Part shown: one piece after another, positions 11,792-19,711 of the stretch | Layout: each line of letters starts with the position of its first letter | Position numbering within the stretch: position 1 is the stretch's first letter | Source of the DNA: Actinosynnema sp. ALI-1.44 | GTDB lineage: Bacteria; Actinomycetota; Actinomycetes; Mycobacteriales; Pseudonocardiaceae | Assembly (NCBI RefSeq): GCF_001984155.1 | Contig: NZ_MTQO01000054.1 | Location: 310,001 to 374,000, forward strand | DNA: 64,000 nt | Direction of reading: 5' to 3' | Position numbers and translations under genes: made by a program | The notes under the pieces: model-generated | What the model saw: the letters and a program-made list of their open reading frames with translations, nothing else | Database searches by the model: none | Told to the model about the DNA's origin: nothing

Positions 11792-11828
11792 GGGTACAAA
11801 GTGTACCCCGTGGTCCGCAGTAGCGGAC
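11792..11828. promoter_or_regulatory. Two adjacent palindromes upstream of the small XRE operon
   Basis: GGGTACA-AAG-TGTACCC (11792-11808) is a perfect 7-bp inverted repeat. GTCCGC-AGTA-GCGGAC (11813-11828) is a perfect 6-bp one, 4 bp further on. They lie in the 86-bp gap between the XRE-TPR gene and the next small gene. They are good candidates for operators of one of the flanking helix-turn-helix proteins. The second could also form a transcript hairpin. Confidence 0.55.
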
Positions 11829-11864
11829 ATAGCGTCTCCGTGAGTCACGAACGACTTCAGGGAG

Positions 11865-12185
11865 ATGAAGATCTTGACCGACAACGACCGGTCCTCCGGT
11901 AAGCCACACTGTCGCCCGAGCGGCAGAGCGTTCGAGGCCCTGATCGCCGAGATGGTGGCGGATCAGGCGCCGCGGGTGTTCGCGGTGGTGTTGGAGTTCG
12001 GTGAGCAGACGGATGCGCAGATAGTGGCGTGGGGGATGACGCTCGATGACGGCGCGTACATGACGACAGTGGATGGTCGGAATCAGTTCCTGTTGGCCGA
12101 GCCGGAGAACGCACTCAACTACATACCCGCTCGGTCGAACATCACGCCGCACCTCGTGTGGGCCACTCCTGGAGTTGACGAGTGA
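11865..12185 (+). CDS. Small hypothetical protein paired with an XRE regulator
   Basis: The 106-aa acidic soluble protein contains [26 protein letters not shown]. No recognised catalytic motif is present. It overlaps the following XRE gene by 4 bp. Pairs of a short protein of this size and a small helix-turn-helix protein are widespread in actinomycetes. The start is ambiguous. The ATG at 11865 is almost touching AGGGAG, whereas a TTG at 11874 has normal spacing. Confidence 0.65.
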   Translation: MKILTDNDRSSGKPHCRPSGRAFEALIAEMVADQAPRVFAVVLEFGEQTDAQIVAWGMTLDDGAYMTTVDGRNQFLLAEPENALNYIPARSNITPHLVWATPGVDE

Positions 12186-12433
12186 CGGTGATGGCCAGAT
12201 CGACTCTGCGGCTTCCGTTCAGCGGGAACCGGTTGCGTGAGTGGCGGGAGCGAGCCGGGCTGACTCAGCGGGAGCTCGCCGAGGCCTGTGGTCTCTCGCG
12301 GTACCAGATTTCTCGCTGGGAGACCGGAGATGCCAGACCTGAACCAGGATCGCTCAGACCGCTGGTGCAAGGGTTGTCCGACGCGTTGGGCGAACCCCTC
12401 GACTTGGCCGATCTGCTCGAGTGCACCGGCTGA
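12182..12433 (+). CDS. Small XRE-family DNA-binding protein
   Basis: The 83-aa protein consists almost only of a Cro/C1-type helix-turn-helix (residues 15-72: [32 protein letters not shown]). The start is GTG within an overlap with the upstream small gene, so the two are co-translated. It is likely an autoregulator or the DNA-binding half of the pair. The palindromes at 11792-11828 are candidate sites. Confidence 0.85.
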   Translation: MTVMARSTLRLPFSGNRLREWRERAGLTQRELAEACGLSRYQISRWETGDARPEPGSLRPLVQGLSDALGEPLDLADLLECTG

Positions 12434-12446
12434 TTCTGTCGCCAGA

Positions 12447-12478
12447 CGCCGACGGTGCCGAAAAGTGCACCGTCGGCG
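12447..12478. terminator. Bidirectional hairpin between convergent genes
   Basis: A perfect 12-bp stem (CGCCGACGGTGC at 12447-12458 and its complement at 12467-12478) has an 8-nt loop. It sits between the stop of the XRE gene and the stop of the opposing membrane-protein gene. The position fits termination of both transcripts. Confidence 0.75.
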
Positions 12479-12484
12479 CGTTCG

Positions 12485-13669
12485 TCACACAGCCGCAGTC
12501 CGGCGCGGTCCCGGCACGACGGTGACGATTACCTTGTGCACCAGCCACTCCAGAGGTCCACGCTGAAGCCACCGGCGCCACAGGACTGAAACCACGAGCG
12601 TCACGGCGACCACCGCGAGGAAGTACACGGCGGAATAGGCATGAGGATTCCCGACCGCCTTCAGGTAGACGATATGCCCCGCGTACCACGTCATCGCCAT
12701 GCCGCCTGCGGCGGCGAGCGGCCACAGCACGCGCTGCCAGTTCCGCCGATCAGTCAGCATCAGAAGACCGCCGAGCAGCAGCAGTGCGACGCCGACCATG
12801 AACGTGATACCCACGGCGCTTGTCGCATAGAGCGAACGCTCTCCCGGCATTGCGAACAACGCCTGCCACGGCATCGTCGGCGGTTCGGCCTTGTCGATGG
12901 CGGCCGAGAAACCCAACGGGTACAGCGCGAGCCACGCCACGACGCACGCGCCGACCGCGACACAGGCGCCGACGATCAGCATACGCAGCCGTACCGCTTG
13001 GCTGCGCAGGTCGAGCCTGCCGATCGCCAGACCGGCCAGCACCAGCGGGACCCCGTAGACGGTCTGGAAACCGCCGCCGGTGAACACCAGGCTGAACAGG
13101 TAGTCGCCCCACTGACCGGGATGGGTCAGCACCGCGAGCCCGTTGGGGGTCTCGGCCCGCATCCAGTCGGTGTGCGTGGTGAACACCCAGATCGGGTACA
13201 GCGTCACCAGCGGCACGGTCGCGGCCGAAAGTGCGAACAAGGTCCGCGGGCGCAACCGTGTGAAGGGTATGAGGAACAGCAGCAGCACGGCGTAGTACGC
13301 GATCACCGACGGGCCGAACTCGTCGATGCAGAGACTGATCAGGAAAAGTGCCACCGCCCGTACCGCGACGCGCAGGAGCGCGGTGGTCATCCGCCGACCT
13401 GTGTACGGCTTCGAGCCGCCTGTCATCAGGGCGATGGAAACACCGGCGAGCAGCACGAACAAGGTCATCGCGCGCGACGACGTCTCGGTGCTCAGCCAGT
13501 GCAGGAAGCCCGGTGACTCCGCCGGTGGCCCCGCGTGCAGCCAGCCGGTCATCGGGAAGTGCATGACGAACACGCCGATGATGGCGATCGCGCGGACCGC
13601 GTCCACGCCGAGCAAGCGGTTCTTCGGCACCTCGTGGGCATCCACAGTGGACGTAACAGGTGAGGTCAT
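12485..13669 (-). CDS. Multi-spanning membrane protein, acyltransferase/DUF418-like
   Basis: The protein of about 394 residues has ten or so predicted helices. It carries the N-terminal LLGVDAVRAIAIIGVFVMHF segment typical of the heparan-alpha-glucosaminide acetyltransferase-like/DUF418 and related acyltransferase superfamily. Such proteins transfer acyl groups across or at the membrane, often to envelope sugars. The acceptor here is unknown. The start at 13669 (MTSPVTS...) is preferred over an upstream in-frame codon because the extra sequence is not membrane-like. Confidence 0.75.
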   Translation of the reverse strand: MTSPVTSTVDAHEVPKNRLLGVDAVRAIAIIGVFVMHFPMTGWLHAGPPAESPGFLHWLSTETSSRAMTLFVLLAGVSIALMTGGSKPYTGRRMTTALLRVAVRAVALFLISLCIDEFGPSVIAYYAVLLLFLIPFTRLRPRTLFALSAATVPLVTLYPIWVFTTHTDWMRAETPNGLAVLTHPGQWGDYLFSLVFTGGGFQTVYGVPLVLAGLAIGRLDLRSQAVRLRMLIVGACVAVGACVVAWLALYPLGFSAAIDKAEPPTMPWQALFAMPGERSLYATSAVGITFMVGVALLLLGGLLMLTDRRNWQRVLWPLAAAGGMAMTWYAGHIVYLKAVGNPHAYSAVYFLAVVAVTLVVSVLWRRWLQRGPLEWLVHKVIVTVVPGPRRTAAV

Positions 13670-13802
13670 GGTCGCAAGGCTGTCGAGCCCGTGTCCGACG
13701 GCGGTGTAAGTCGTGTCCCGGTTCTGTCGCAACGCCCACCAGGCACCGGGTGCCGAGGTCTTGAACGATTTCCGGGCCGGGGCTAGGTTCACCCTGTGGG
13801 AG

Positions 13803-13818
13803 ATTGAAACGTCTCAAT
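13803..13818. promoter_or_regulatory. Imperfect palindrome, LacI-type operator candidate for the sugar ABC operon
   Basis: ATTGAAACGTCTCAAT is symmetric at 14 of 16 positions around a central ACGT. It resembles LacI/GalR-family operators of the TGAAACGTTTCA type. It lies 11 bp upstream of the binding-protein start and abuts its ribosome site, a position suited to repression. No LacI-family gene is present in the window. Confidence 0.5.
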
Positions 13819-13829
13819 GGGGAGCGGCC

Positions 13830-14822
13830 ATGCGCGCTGTCATCGCTATACTACTGAGCGTCAGTCTTGTTGTCACCGGTTGTAGCAAGAAGGATCAGCC
13901 CGCCGCCGGTGACCAGGCACGTGTCAAGGTCGCGTTCGTGCCCAAGCTCCAGGGGATCCCGTACTTCGAGGCGATGAACACCGGCGGTCGGAAGGCCGCG
14001 AAGGACCTCGGCATCGACTGGATCTACAAGGGCGGCACCACCGCCGACCCCGGCGCGCAGACCGAGATCCTCAAGTCCCTCATCCAGCAGAAAGTCGACG
14101 TCCTCGTCGTCGCGCCCAACGACCCGGACTCCGTCGTCCCCGTTCTCGCCGACGCCGCGAGCAAGGGCATCAAGGTCCTCACGTCCGACACCGACGCCCC
14201 CAACTCCGTGCGGGAGATGTTCGTCAACCAGGCCACCGCCGACGGGATCGGCACCGCCGTCGTCGACTCGCTGATGGCCGCGATGAACCAGCGGGGCAAG
14301 TTCGCCATCGTCTCCTGCGGCCAGACCGCCGCGAACCTCAACTCGTGGATCGACGTCCAGAAGCGCCACGCCGCCGCGAAGTACCCGAACGCCACCCTGG
14401 TCGACACCGTCTACGCCGGAGAGGACGAGGCCAAGGCCGTTTCCATGGCCAAGGACCTGATGAACGCCCACCCCGACCTGACCGGTCTGATCGGCCAGTG
14501 CACCGCGTCCGCTCCCGGCGTCGCCAAGGCGGTCAGGGAGGCGGGCAAGATCGGCAAGGTCTTCACGGTCGGTGTCGGCACGCCCAACTCGATGAAGCCC
14601 TACCTCCAGGACGGCTCGTCCTCGGCCGCGGTGCTGTGGGACGTCGAGCAACTCGGTTACCTCACCGCCTGGGCCGGTCTCAAGGTCAAGAAGGGCGAGC
14701 AGCCGCAGGCCACCAACAACGTGTCGGCCAAGCTCCCGGCCGTCAAGTACGAGGGCAAGATGTTGCTGTTGGGTGACCCGTTGAAGCTCAGCAAGGACAA
14801 CGTCGGTGACTACGACTACTGA
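13830..14822 (+). CDS. Sugar ABC transporter substrate-binding lipoprotein
   Basis: The 330-aa protein has a lipoprotein signal (LVVTGC, Cys18). A periplasmic-binding-protein-4 fold follows (KVAFVPKLQGIPYFEAMNTGG ... APNDPDSVVPVLADAASKGIKVLTSDTD). The sequence is closest in style to the rhamnose/autoinducer-2/ribose group (RhaS, LsrB, RbsB). It captures the sugar outside the membrane and delivers it to the permeases encoded downstream. The ATG at 13830 has GGGGAG upstream. It overlaps the ATPase gene by 17 bp. Substrate identity is inferred only to the level of a simple sugar or AI-2. Confidence 0.9.
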   Translation: MRAVIAILLSVSLVVTGCSKKDQPAAGDQARVKVAFVPKLQGIPYFEAMNTGGRKAAKDLGIDWIYKGGTTADPGAQTEILKSLIQQKVDVLVVAPNDPDSVVPVLADAASKGIKVLTSDTDAPNSVREMFVNQATADGIGTAVVDSLMAAMNQRGKFAIVSCGQTAANLNSWIDVQKRHAAAKYPNATLVDTVYAGEDEAKAVSMAKDLMNAHPDLTGLIGQCTASAPGVAKAVREAGKIGKVFTVGVGTPNSMKPYLQDGSSSAAVLWDVEQLGYLTAWAGLKVKKGEQPQATNNVSAKLPAVKYEGKMLLLGDPLKLSKDNVGDYDY

Positions 14823-16245
14823 CGCCCTGCTCAGCCTTACCGGCATCCGCAAGCACTACGGCGGCGTCTACGCGTTGCAGGGCGTGGACTTCGAGGTGCG
14901 GGCCGGTGAGGTGCACGGGCTGGTCGGCGCGAACGGCGCGGGCAAGTCCACGCTCATCAAGATCATCTCCGGGGCGGAGAAACCGGACGACGGCAGCGCC
15001 CACCTCAACGGCACGCAGCTGACCGAAGGGGACACGGTCGCGGCGCTGAAAGCCGGGATCGCCACCGTCTACCAGGATCCGCAGTTGTTCGGCGAGCTCA
15101 CCGTCGCCGAGAACGTCTTCGTCGGCCGCGAACTGCGCAAGCGCGGCCGGGTCGACTGGCCGGAGCAGAACCGCCGAGCGAAGGAACTGCTGGTGAGCCT
15201 GGGGTTGGACCAGAAGCTCGCCGAGCAGCGGATCGCTGACCTGTCGGTCGCCGAACAACAGCTTGTTTCGGTGGCCAAGGCGCTCGCGCACGAGGCCAGG
15301 GTGCTGATCCTCGACGAGCCGTCGGCCATCCTGACCGACCGCGAGATCGACACGCTCTTCCACGCCATCCGGTCGCTCAAGGACAGGGGCGTCGGCGTCG
15401 TGTACGTCAGCCACCGGCTTGACGAGCTGGCCCAGATCACCGACAGGGTAACGGTTCTGCGTGACGGCAACGTGGTCGCGAGCCAGGACACGAAAGACCT
15501 GACTGTCCGCGGGATCGCCGAGCTCATGGTCGGGCACGCGCTCGACGAGACTGCCGCCGAACGCGCCCGTCCGACCGGCGAGCCCGTGCTCGTGGTCGCC
15601 GATCTCCAGCGCCGCAACAGGTTCACCGGAATCAGCTTCGAGGTCCGGTTTGGCGAGATCGTGTCGCTGTTCGGGCTCGTGGGGTCGGGTACGGGGTCGA
15701 TCGCCCGTGCCGTCGACGGCATCGAACCGGCCGACTCCGGACAGGTCCGGAAAGGACAGACGGCGATGCTGCCGGGCGACCGGTCGCGCCAAGGCGTCTT
15801 CGCGACGAAGAGCGTCGGGTTCAACATCTCGATCGCGTCGCTGAAAGGCCTGTGGTTCAAGCGGAAGCGGGAACGCGGCACGGCCGAGGACTTCATCAGG
15901 CGGATGCGCATCAAGACACCGGGCCCGTCCGCCCTTGTCGCGACGCTGTCCGGCGGCAACCAGCAGAAGGTCGTGCTGGCACGGCAGCTGGTCGACCGTC
16001 CCGAGGTGCTGATCCTCGAGGAACCGACGCAGGGCGTCGACGTCGGCGCCAAGGAGGAGATCCACGGCCTGGTCGAGGACATCGTCGGGCAGGGCACCGC
16101 CGTTCTCCTGGTGTCTTCGGATCTCTCGGAGGTGATGCGGTTGGCCGACCGGATCCTGGTCGTCCGAGGGGGTCGGATCACCGCGAGGTTCGACAAGGGC
16201 GCGGCGCGAGCCGACGTGCTCGCGGCCGCGGCGGGTGACGAGTGA
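14806..16245 (+). CDS. Sugar ABC transporter ATPase with two nucleotide-binding domains
   Basis: The 479-aa RbsA/XylG-type protein has two ABC domains. The first has Walker A GANGAGKST, signature LSVAEQQLVSVAKAL and Walker B VLILDEPSA. The second is degenerate at its P-loop (GLVGSGTGS) but keeps the signature LSGGNQQKVVLARQL and VLILEEPTQ. This is typical of the family. Coupling overlaps to the binding protein and the first permease show one operon. Confidence 0.95.
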   Translation: MTTTTDALLSLTGIRKHYGGVYALQGVDFEVRAGEVHGLVGANGAGKSTLIKIISGAEKPDDGSAHLNGTQLTEGDTVAALKAGIATVYQDPQLFGELTVAENVFVGRELRKRGRVDWPEQNRRAKELLVSLGLDQKLAEQRIADLSVAEQQLVSVAKALAHEARVLILDEPSAILTDREIDTLFHAIRSLKDRGVGVVYVSHRLDELAQITDRVTVLRDGNVVASQDTKDLTVRGIAELMVGHALDETAAERARPTGEPVLVVADLQRRNRFTGISFEVRFGEIVSLFGLVGSGTGSIARAVDGIEPADSGQVRKGQTAMLPGDRSRQGVFATKSVGFNISIASLKGLWFKRKRERGTAEDFIRRMRIKTPGPSALVATLSGGNQQKVVLARQLVDRPEVLILEEPTQGVDVGAKEEIHGLVEDIVGQGTAVLLVSSDLSEVMRLADRILVVRGGRITARFDKGAARADVLAAAAGDE

Positions 16246-17357
16246 GCAAGACCGAGGGCCAGGAAGTCGTCCTGATCGCCGTGCTCGTGGTGTTGTGGCT
16301 GGCGCTCGGGTTCGGCACGGACACGTTCTTCGCCGCGTCGAACCTGCAGAACATTCTCGCCACGGTCGCGCCCGTGACGATCATCGGCATCGGCATGACC
16401 GCGGTGATCGTCACCGGCGGTATCGACGTCTCGGTGGGCAGTGCGCTCGCGGTCGTCCTGGTCGTGGTCGCGAAGATGGTGCGGGACAGCGGTTTGACGC
16501 TCGTCCCGGCGGTCATCGCCGGGCTTGTCACCGGAGGTGTGCTCGGTGCGCTCAACGGTGCCCTGGTCGCCTACGGCCGGGTGCACGCGATCATCATCAC
16601 CTTCGGCACGCTGAACATCTTCCGGTTCGTGGCGTTGCAGATCTTCGACGGCAAGGAAGTCGCAGGCGTCCCGGGCACACTGGAGTTCCTCGGCGGCGGC
16701 ACCGAGGGCCGCAGCTTCGGCATCCCGCATTCCTGGCTGCTGGCCGTGCTGCTGGCCGCCGGGATGTGGTTCTACATGCGACACGCGCCGACCGGTCGGC
16801 ACCTGTACGCGATCGGTGGCAACGCCCCTGCGGCGTGGCTGGCCGGAATCCGCGTGAACAGACGCTTGGTCGGCGTCTACGCGGTCACCGGGATCCTGGT
16901 CGGGCTGGCGGCCTGCTGTGTCATCGGTGGTGGCGGCCTGGTCGCCCAGAGCGCCGGGACAGGCCTGGAGTTGCAGGTGATCGCGGCGGTGGTGATCGGC
17001 GGTACGAGCATTCTCGGCGGCAGGGGATCCGTGCTCGGGACGGTCCTCGGCGCGTTGCTCGTCGGCACGGTCACCAGCGCGGTGACGTTGCTCGGCTGGC
17101 ACAGTGAGCTGACCGCGTTGTTCATCGGCGTGTTCATCCTGCTGGCGGTCGGCGCGGACTTGGGCCGTGTCTCGAGGCCCCCTTCCGCGATAGCCGGGCC
17201 GGATGCGGTCCCTGACGCCACCGCCGAAACGCCCAAAGACAACCAGTATTCGCGGCATTCCGGCGGCGACGCCAGGAACCGCCCCGATCCCGACTCTCAT
17301 CGAACGGGGACTCCGAGACACGGCCAAATGCGTGAACGAAGGAGGCGGCGGGAGTGA
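16242..17357 (+). CDS. Sugar ABC transporter permease, first subunit
   Basis: This is a BPD_transp_2 (RbsC-type) permease with eight to ten membrane helices and the family motif VTGGIDVSVGSALA. Its last 60 or so residues (after about 308) form an unusual hydrophilic, Arg/Pro-rich tail. The tail runs to a stop only at the start of the next gene, where GTGA overlaps. The family normally ends soon after the last helix. The tail may be a read-on extension with little selection, or a real cytoplasmic linker. Confidence 0.92.
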   Translation: MSKTEGQEVVLIAVLVVLWLALGFGTDTFFAASNLQNILATVAPVTIIGIGMTAVIVTGGIDVSVGSALAVVLVVVAKMVRDSGLTLVPAVIAGLVTGGVLGALNGALVAYGRVHAIIITFGTLNIFRFVALQIFDGKEVAGVPGTLEFLGGGTEGRSFGIPHSWLLAVLLAAGMWFYMRHAPTGRHLYAIGGNAPAAWLAGIRVNRRLVGVYAVTGILVGLAACCVIGGGGLVAQSAGTGLELQVIAAVVIGGTSILGGRGSVLGTVLGALLVGTVTSAVTLLGWHSELTALFIGVFILLAVGADLGRVSRPPSAIAGPDAVPDATAETPKDNQYSRHSGGDARNRPDPDSHRTGTPRHGQMRERRRRRE

Positions 17358-18343
17358 AACGGCTGGTCACCGACCGCGTCCTGCTTCTGGTCGCGTTGCT
17401 CGTGGTTCTCGTGGTGTGGATGAGCGTACTGGGGTCCAACGGGTACCTGGTCGCGCCGTACGACGTGGACTACCTGCTGTCCTCTTTGGAATCCGTTGTC
17501 CCGCTGTGCCTGCTCGGGGTGGCCGAGCTGCTGGTGATCGTGTCCGGCCGCGGCGGGATCGACCTGTCGGTCGGTGCGATGGTCAGCCTGGTCGGCATGG
17601 CGTTCGGGTTCATGGTGGGGGTGTGGCACTGGCCGGTCTGGGCCGCGATCGTCGGCGCGCTGCTCGCCGGTGCGGTTCTCGGTGCCGTGAACGGGTTCCT
17701 GGTCGCCTGGCTCGGTGTTCCCGCGCTCATCGCGACGTTGGCGACGTACTACGCGTTCAGCTCGCTGGCCCTGGTGAGCAACGACAACGCGCCGATCTCG
17801 ACCCAGCCGGTCCAGGACCTGCACTCGCTCACGAGCACTGTCGGCCAGGTTCCGTCGCAGGTGTTCACGTTCCTGCTGCCGTGTGCCGCCCTGGCCTGGT
17901 TGTTGGCGAATCGCACGAACTACGGCCGCAGGCTGTACGCGGTCGGCACGAACGAGGCCGCGGCCAGATTCGCCGGGCTGCACGTCGTCGGCATCAGATT
18001 CCGTGCCTACGTACTTTCCGGGATGCTCTCCGCCGTGGTCGCGGTGATCACCGTGGCGCAGTTCGCGTCCGCACGGCCGGACGCCGGAACTGTGGGCAAC
18101 GGCATGGCATTGCCCGCGATCACGATCGCGATCCTCGGCGGCACGGCGATCACCGGCGGGATCGGCCGGATCGGTGGCGTGGTCGTCGCCTCGCTGTTCG
18201 TGGTCTGGTTGAACGCCGGAATCCTGCTGGCCTTCGAGGATTCACGCGGCAGCCAGTACCAACTCCTCGCGCTGGGTGTGGTTCTGGTGTTCTCCGCGCT
18301 TCTCAACCGGCTGACACTACGGACCGATCACTCCCTCAAATGA
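17354..18343 (+). CDS. Sugar ABC transporter permease, second subunit
   Basis: The 329-aa RbsC-type permease carries the motif SGRGGIDLSVGAMVSL and eight or more helices. Two unequal permeases plus one double ATPase and one binding protein match the RhaPQ/LsrCD layout rather than the single-permease ribose layout. The GTG start overlaps the previous stop. The 3' end overlaps the convergent vapC gene by 8 bp. Confidence 0.93.
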   Translation: MKRLVTDRVLLLVALLVVLVVWMSVLGSNGYLVAPYDVDYLLSSLESVVPLCLLGVAELLVIVSGRGGIDLSVGAMVSLVGMAFGFMVGVWHWPVWAAIVGALLAGAVLGAVNGFLVAWLGVPALIATLATYYAFSSLALVSNDNAPISTQPVQDLHSLTSTVGQVPSQVFTFLLPCAALAWLLANRTNYGRRLYAVGTNEAAARFAGLHVVGIRFRAYVLSGMLSAVVAVITVAQFASARPDAGTVGNGMALPAITIAILGGTAITGGIGRIGGVVVASLFVVWLNAGILLAFEDSRGSQYQLLALGVVLVFSALLNRLTLRTDHSLK

Positions 18344-18734
18344 GTTCGACCGCGCAGGGCAGGCTGGCAGACTTCGTCAGCTTTTCGTCGCTGGTCAAGA
18401 GCGGAACGTCCAGTGCGGTTGCCAGCGCGACGTAGAGACCGTCATAGAACGTGACGCTGTGACGGAGGTCCCAGGTGAGGCCCGACAAGCGGCCAGTGTG
18501 GGGATAGCGGTGATCGATCAAATGCGGCAAAGCGCCGAGCGCTGTGCGAGCTTCCTCGTCGGAGACCGCGCCGATCCGTTCCAACCGGCGCAACACGCGG
18601 CCGACTTCCGCGTCGAGCAGATGTGGTGCGTGGCAAGTGGCTTCGACGATACGTTTGCGGACCGACTGTGCGTCCTCCGTCGTCCCGGTGAGTGCCAGCA
18701 CCGCCACCGAGGCGTCGATGACCAGATCAGGCAC
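18336..18734 (-). CDS. vapC: PIN-domain toxin, VapC type
   Basis: The 132-aa PIN protein has the four acidic active-site residues D7 (VIDASV), E43 (DAEVGRVLRR), D98 (YDGLYVALA) and D116 (TSDEKL). VapC toxins are Mg-dependent RNases that cleave tRNA or rRNA. The start overlaps the antitoxin gene stop by 8 bp, the usual vapBC order. The toxin appears intact. The target RNA is unknown. Confidence 0.93.
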   Translation of the reverse strand: MPDLVIDASVAVLALTGTTEDAQSVRKRIVEATCHAPHLLDAEVGRVLRRLERIGAVSDEEARTALGALPHLIDHRYPHTGRLSGLTWDLRHSVTFYDGLYVALATALDVPLLTSDEKLTKSASLPCAVELI

Positions 18735-18966
18735 CCCGCAGTTCCCGCAGTTCAGCCATGATCGATTCGCGGGTCGGGCCGCCGGTCGTACGCTTCGCCA
18801 ACGTCGATTCGATCACCGTCATGATCTCTTCCTTGGTTCGCTGATTCGCCAACTCGATGACCTGCTCGCGCATGTACGCCTGAATCGACTGCCCGGCCGC
18901 GCGAGCTCGCTTGCGGATCGTCTCGTACACGTCTTCCGGGATGTCCCTGATCTGCACTGTCGCCAT
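18727..18966 (-). CDS. vapB: Ribbon-helix-helix antitoxin, VapB/FitA type
   Basis: The 79-aa protein has an N-terminal RHH motif (VQIRDIPEDVYETIRKRARAAGQSIQAYMRE). Its C-terminal tail would bind the toxin. It is expected to neutralise VapC and repress its own promoter. A tandem repeat of TAGCGCTG starts 11 bp upstream of its ATG. Confidence 0.92.
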   Translation of the reverse strand: MATVQIRDIPEDVYETIRKRARAAGQSIQAYMREQVIELANQRTKEEIMTVIESTLAKRTTGGPTRESIMAELRELRGA

Positions 18967-18976
18967 AGCGTCACTT

Positions 18977-18992
18977 TAGCGCTGTAGCGCTG
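18977..18992. promoter_or_regulatory. Tandem TAGCGCTG repeat, candidate VapB operator
   Basis: TAGCGCTG occurs twice without a gap at 18977-18992, and each copy contains the palindrome AGCGCT. It lies just upstream of the vapB start, where RHH antitoxins bind to autoregulate. The site is inferred from position and symmetry. Confidence 0.5.
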
Positions 18993-19158
18993 CGGTCACT
19001 ACTCCATTCGTCCTCACGGGCTGGGCTGTACAGACGGGGTGTCCGAACGGGCTGAGGCGAGGTACCGTGACTTTCGTCAGAACATTTCAAACTCCCGTCT
19101 GTTCGCGCGAAAGTCCCACCCTGCTAACGATCGTGCGATGAGGGCCAGACAGGAGCGC

Positions 19159-19185
19159 CGCGAGCTCGGGCCACCCGAGCTCGCG
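19159..19185 (+). promoter_or_regulatory. Strong hairpin in the 299-bp leader before the cysteine-rich gene
   Basis: The gap between vapB and the cysteine-rich gene (18967-19265) holds a perfect 12-bp stem (19159-19170 and 19174-19185) with a 3-nt loop CCA. A pyrimidine-rich stretch containing CCCTTTT follows. It lies 80 bp upstream of the next start and could be an attenuator or terminator. An open frame at 19039-19263 over this region looks non-coding. Nothing else is recognised in the gap. Confidence 0.5.
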
Positions 19186-19265
19186 ATGCGTCTTGCCCTT
19201 TTCCATTTGAGGAACGAACGAAACCTGCGCGTTCTGGGGAGCCTCGAAGGGAGCGAGACTTAAGA

Positions 19266-19697
19266 ATGGCATCACCACCTGCGGAAGTGATGGCCCCGGC
19301 GACGTCGGAAGCCTCGTGGTTCTGTTGTGGACCGGCGTTCGGCCCGTGTTCGTCGGCCGGCGGCGGCGCCTGCGGCACCTGCAAGTCCGCGAGCCTGCAC
19401 TGTGCTTGGCCGAACACTTCGGACGCCTGCTACGACATCACCCGTCCCGACAAATGTGGCGACGATTTGTTGCGTCGTACGTGTGGTCACCAGTTCTTCG
19501 TTAAACACCTGTGTGGCACAACGGAAATCGCTGTCACGGTGCGGGACTGCGGACCGCAGACGGACCTGTGGTGCGGTGAGAAACGCTGTTGCAGCGGCAA
19601 GTGCGCGACCAACCGGTTGATCGACTTCACCCCGGCCGCGTTCACCCGGCTCGGCAGTCTGTCCGCCGGGATCATCCCCGTCACGATCCGGAGCTGA
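19266..19697 (+). CDS. Cysteine-rich double-psi beta-barrel-like protein
   Basis: The 143-aa protein contains 15 cysteines in residues 19-120, many in pairs or CxxC-like spacing (WFCCG, ACGTC, KRCCSGKC). The C-terminal half (VTVRDCGP ... NRLIDFTPAAFTRLGSLSAGIIPVTIR) matches the conserved core of RlpA/expansin/barwin double-psi barrels, including the RDCGP and DF/LT.AAF elements. The family binds or cuts peptidoglycan or plant cell-wall polysaccharide. No classical signal peptide is visible, although many disulphides would need an exported location. AAGGGAG lies upstream of the ATG. It is followed closely by a Tat-exported protein and a MauE-like protein. Confidence 0.7.
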   Translation: MASPPAEVMAPATSEASWFCCGPAFGPCSSAGGGACGTCKSASLHCAWPNTSDACYDITRPDKCGDDLLRRTCGHQFFVKHLCGTTEIAVTVRDCGPQTDLWCGEKRCCSGKCATNRLIDFTPAAFTRLGSLSAGIIPVTIRS

Positions 19698-19711
19698 GAG
19701 GGGTGTCCACC

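Noticed and set aside
15069-17327. 752-codon minus-strand frame over the sugar ABC genes
   Set aside because: It is antisense to three clearly recognisable transporter genes and has shadow composition.
19039-19263. Short plus-strand frame before the Cys-rich gene
   Set aside because: It runs through a strong hairpin and has no recognisable features. It is more likely leader DNA.
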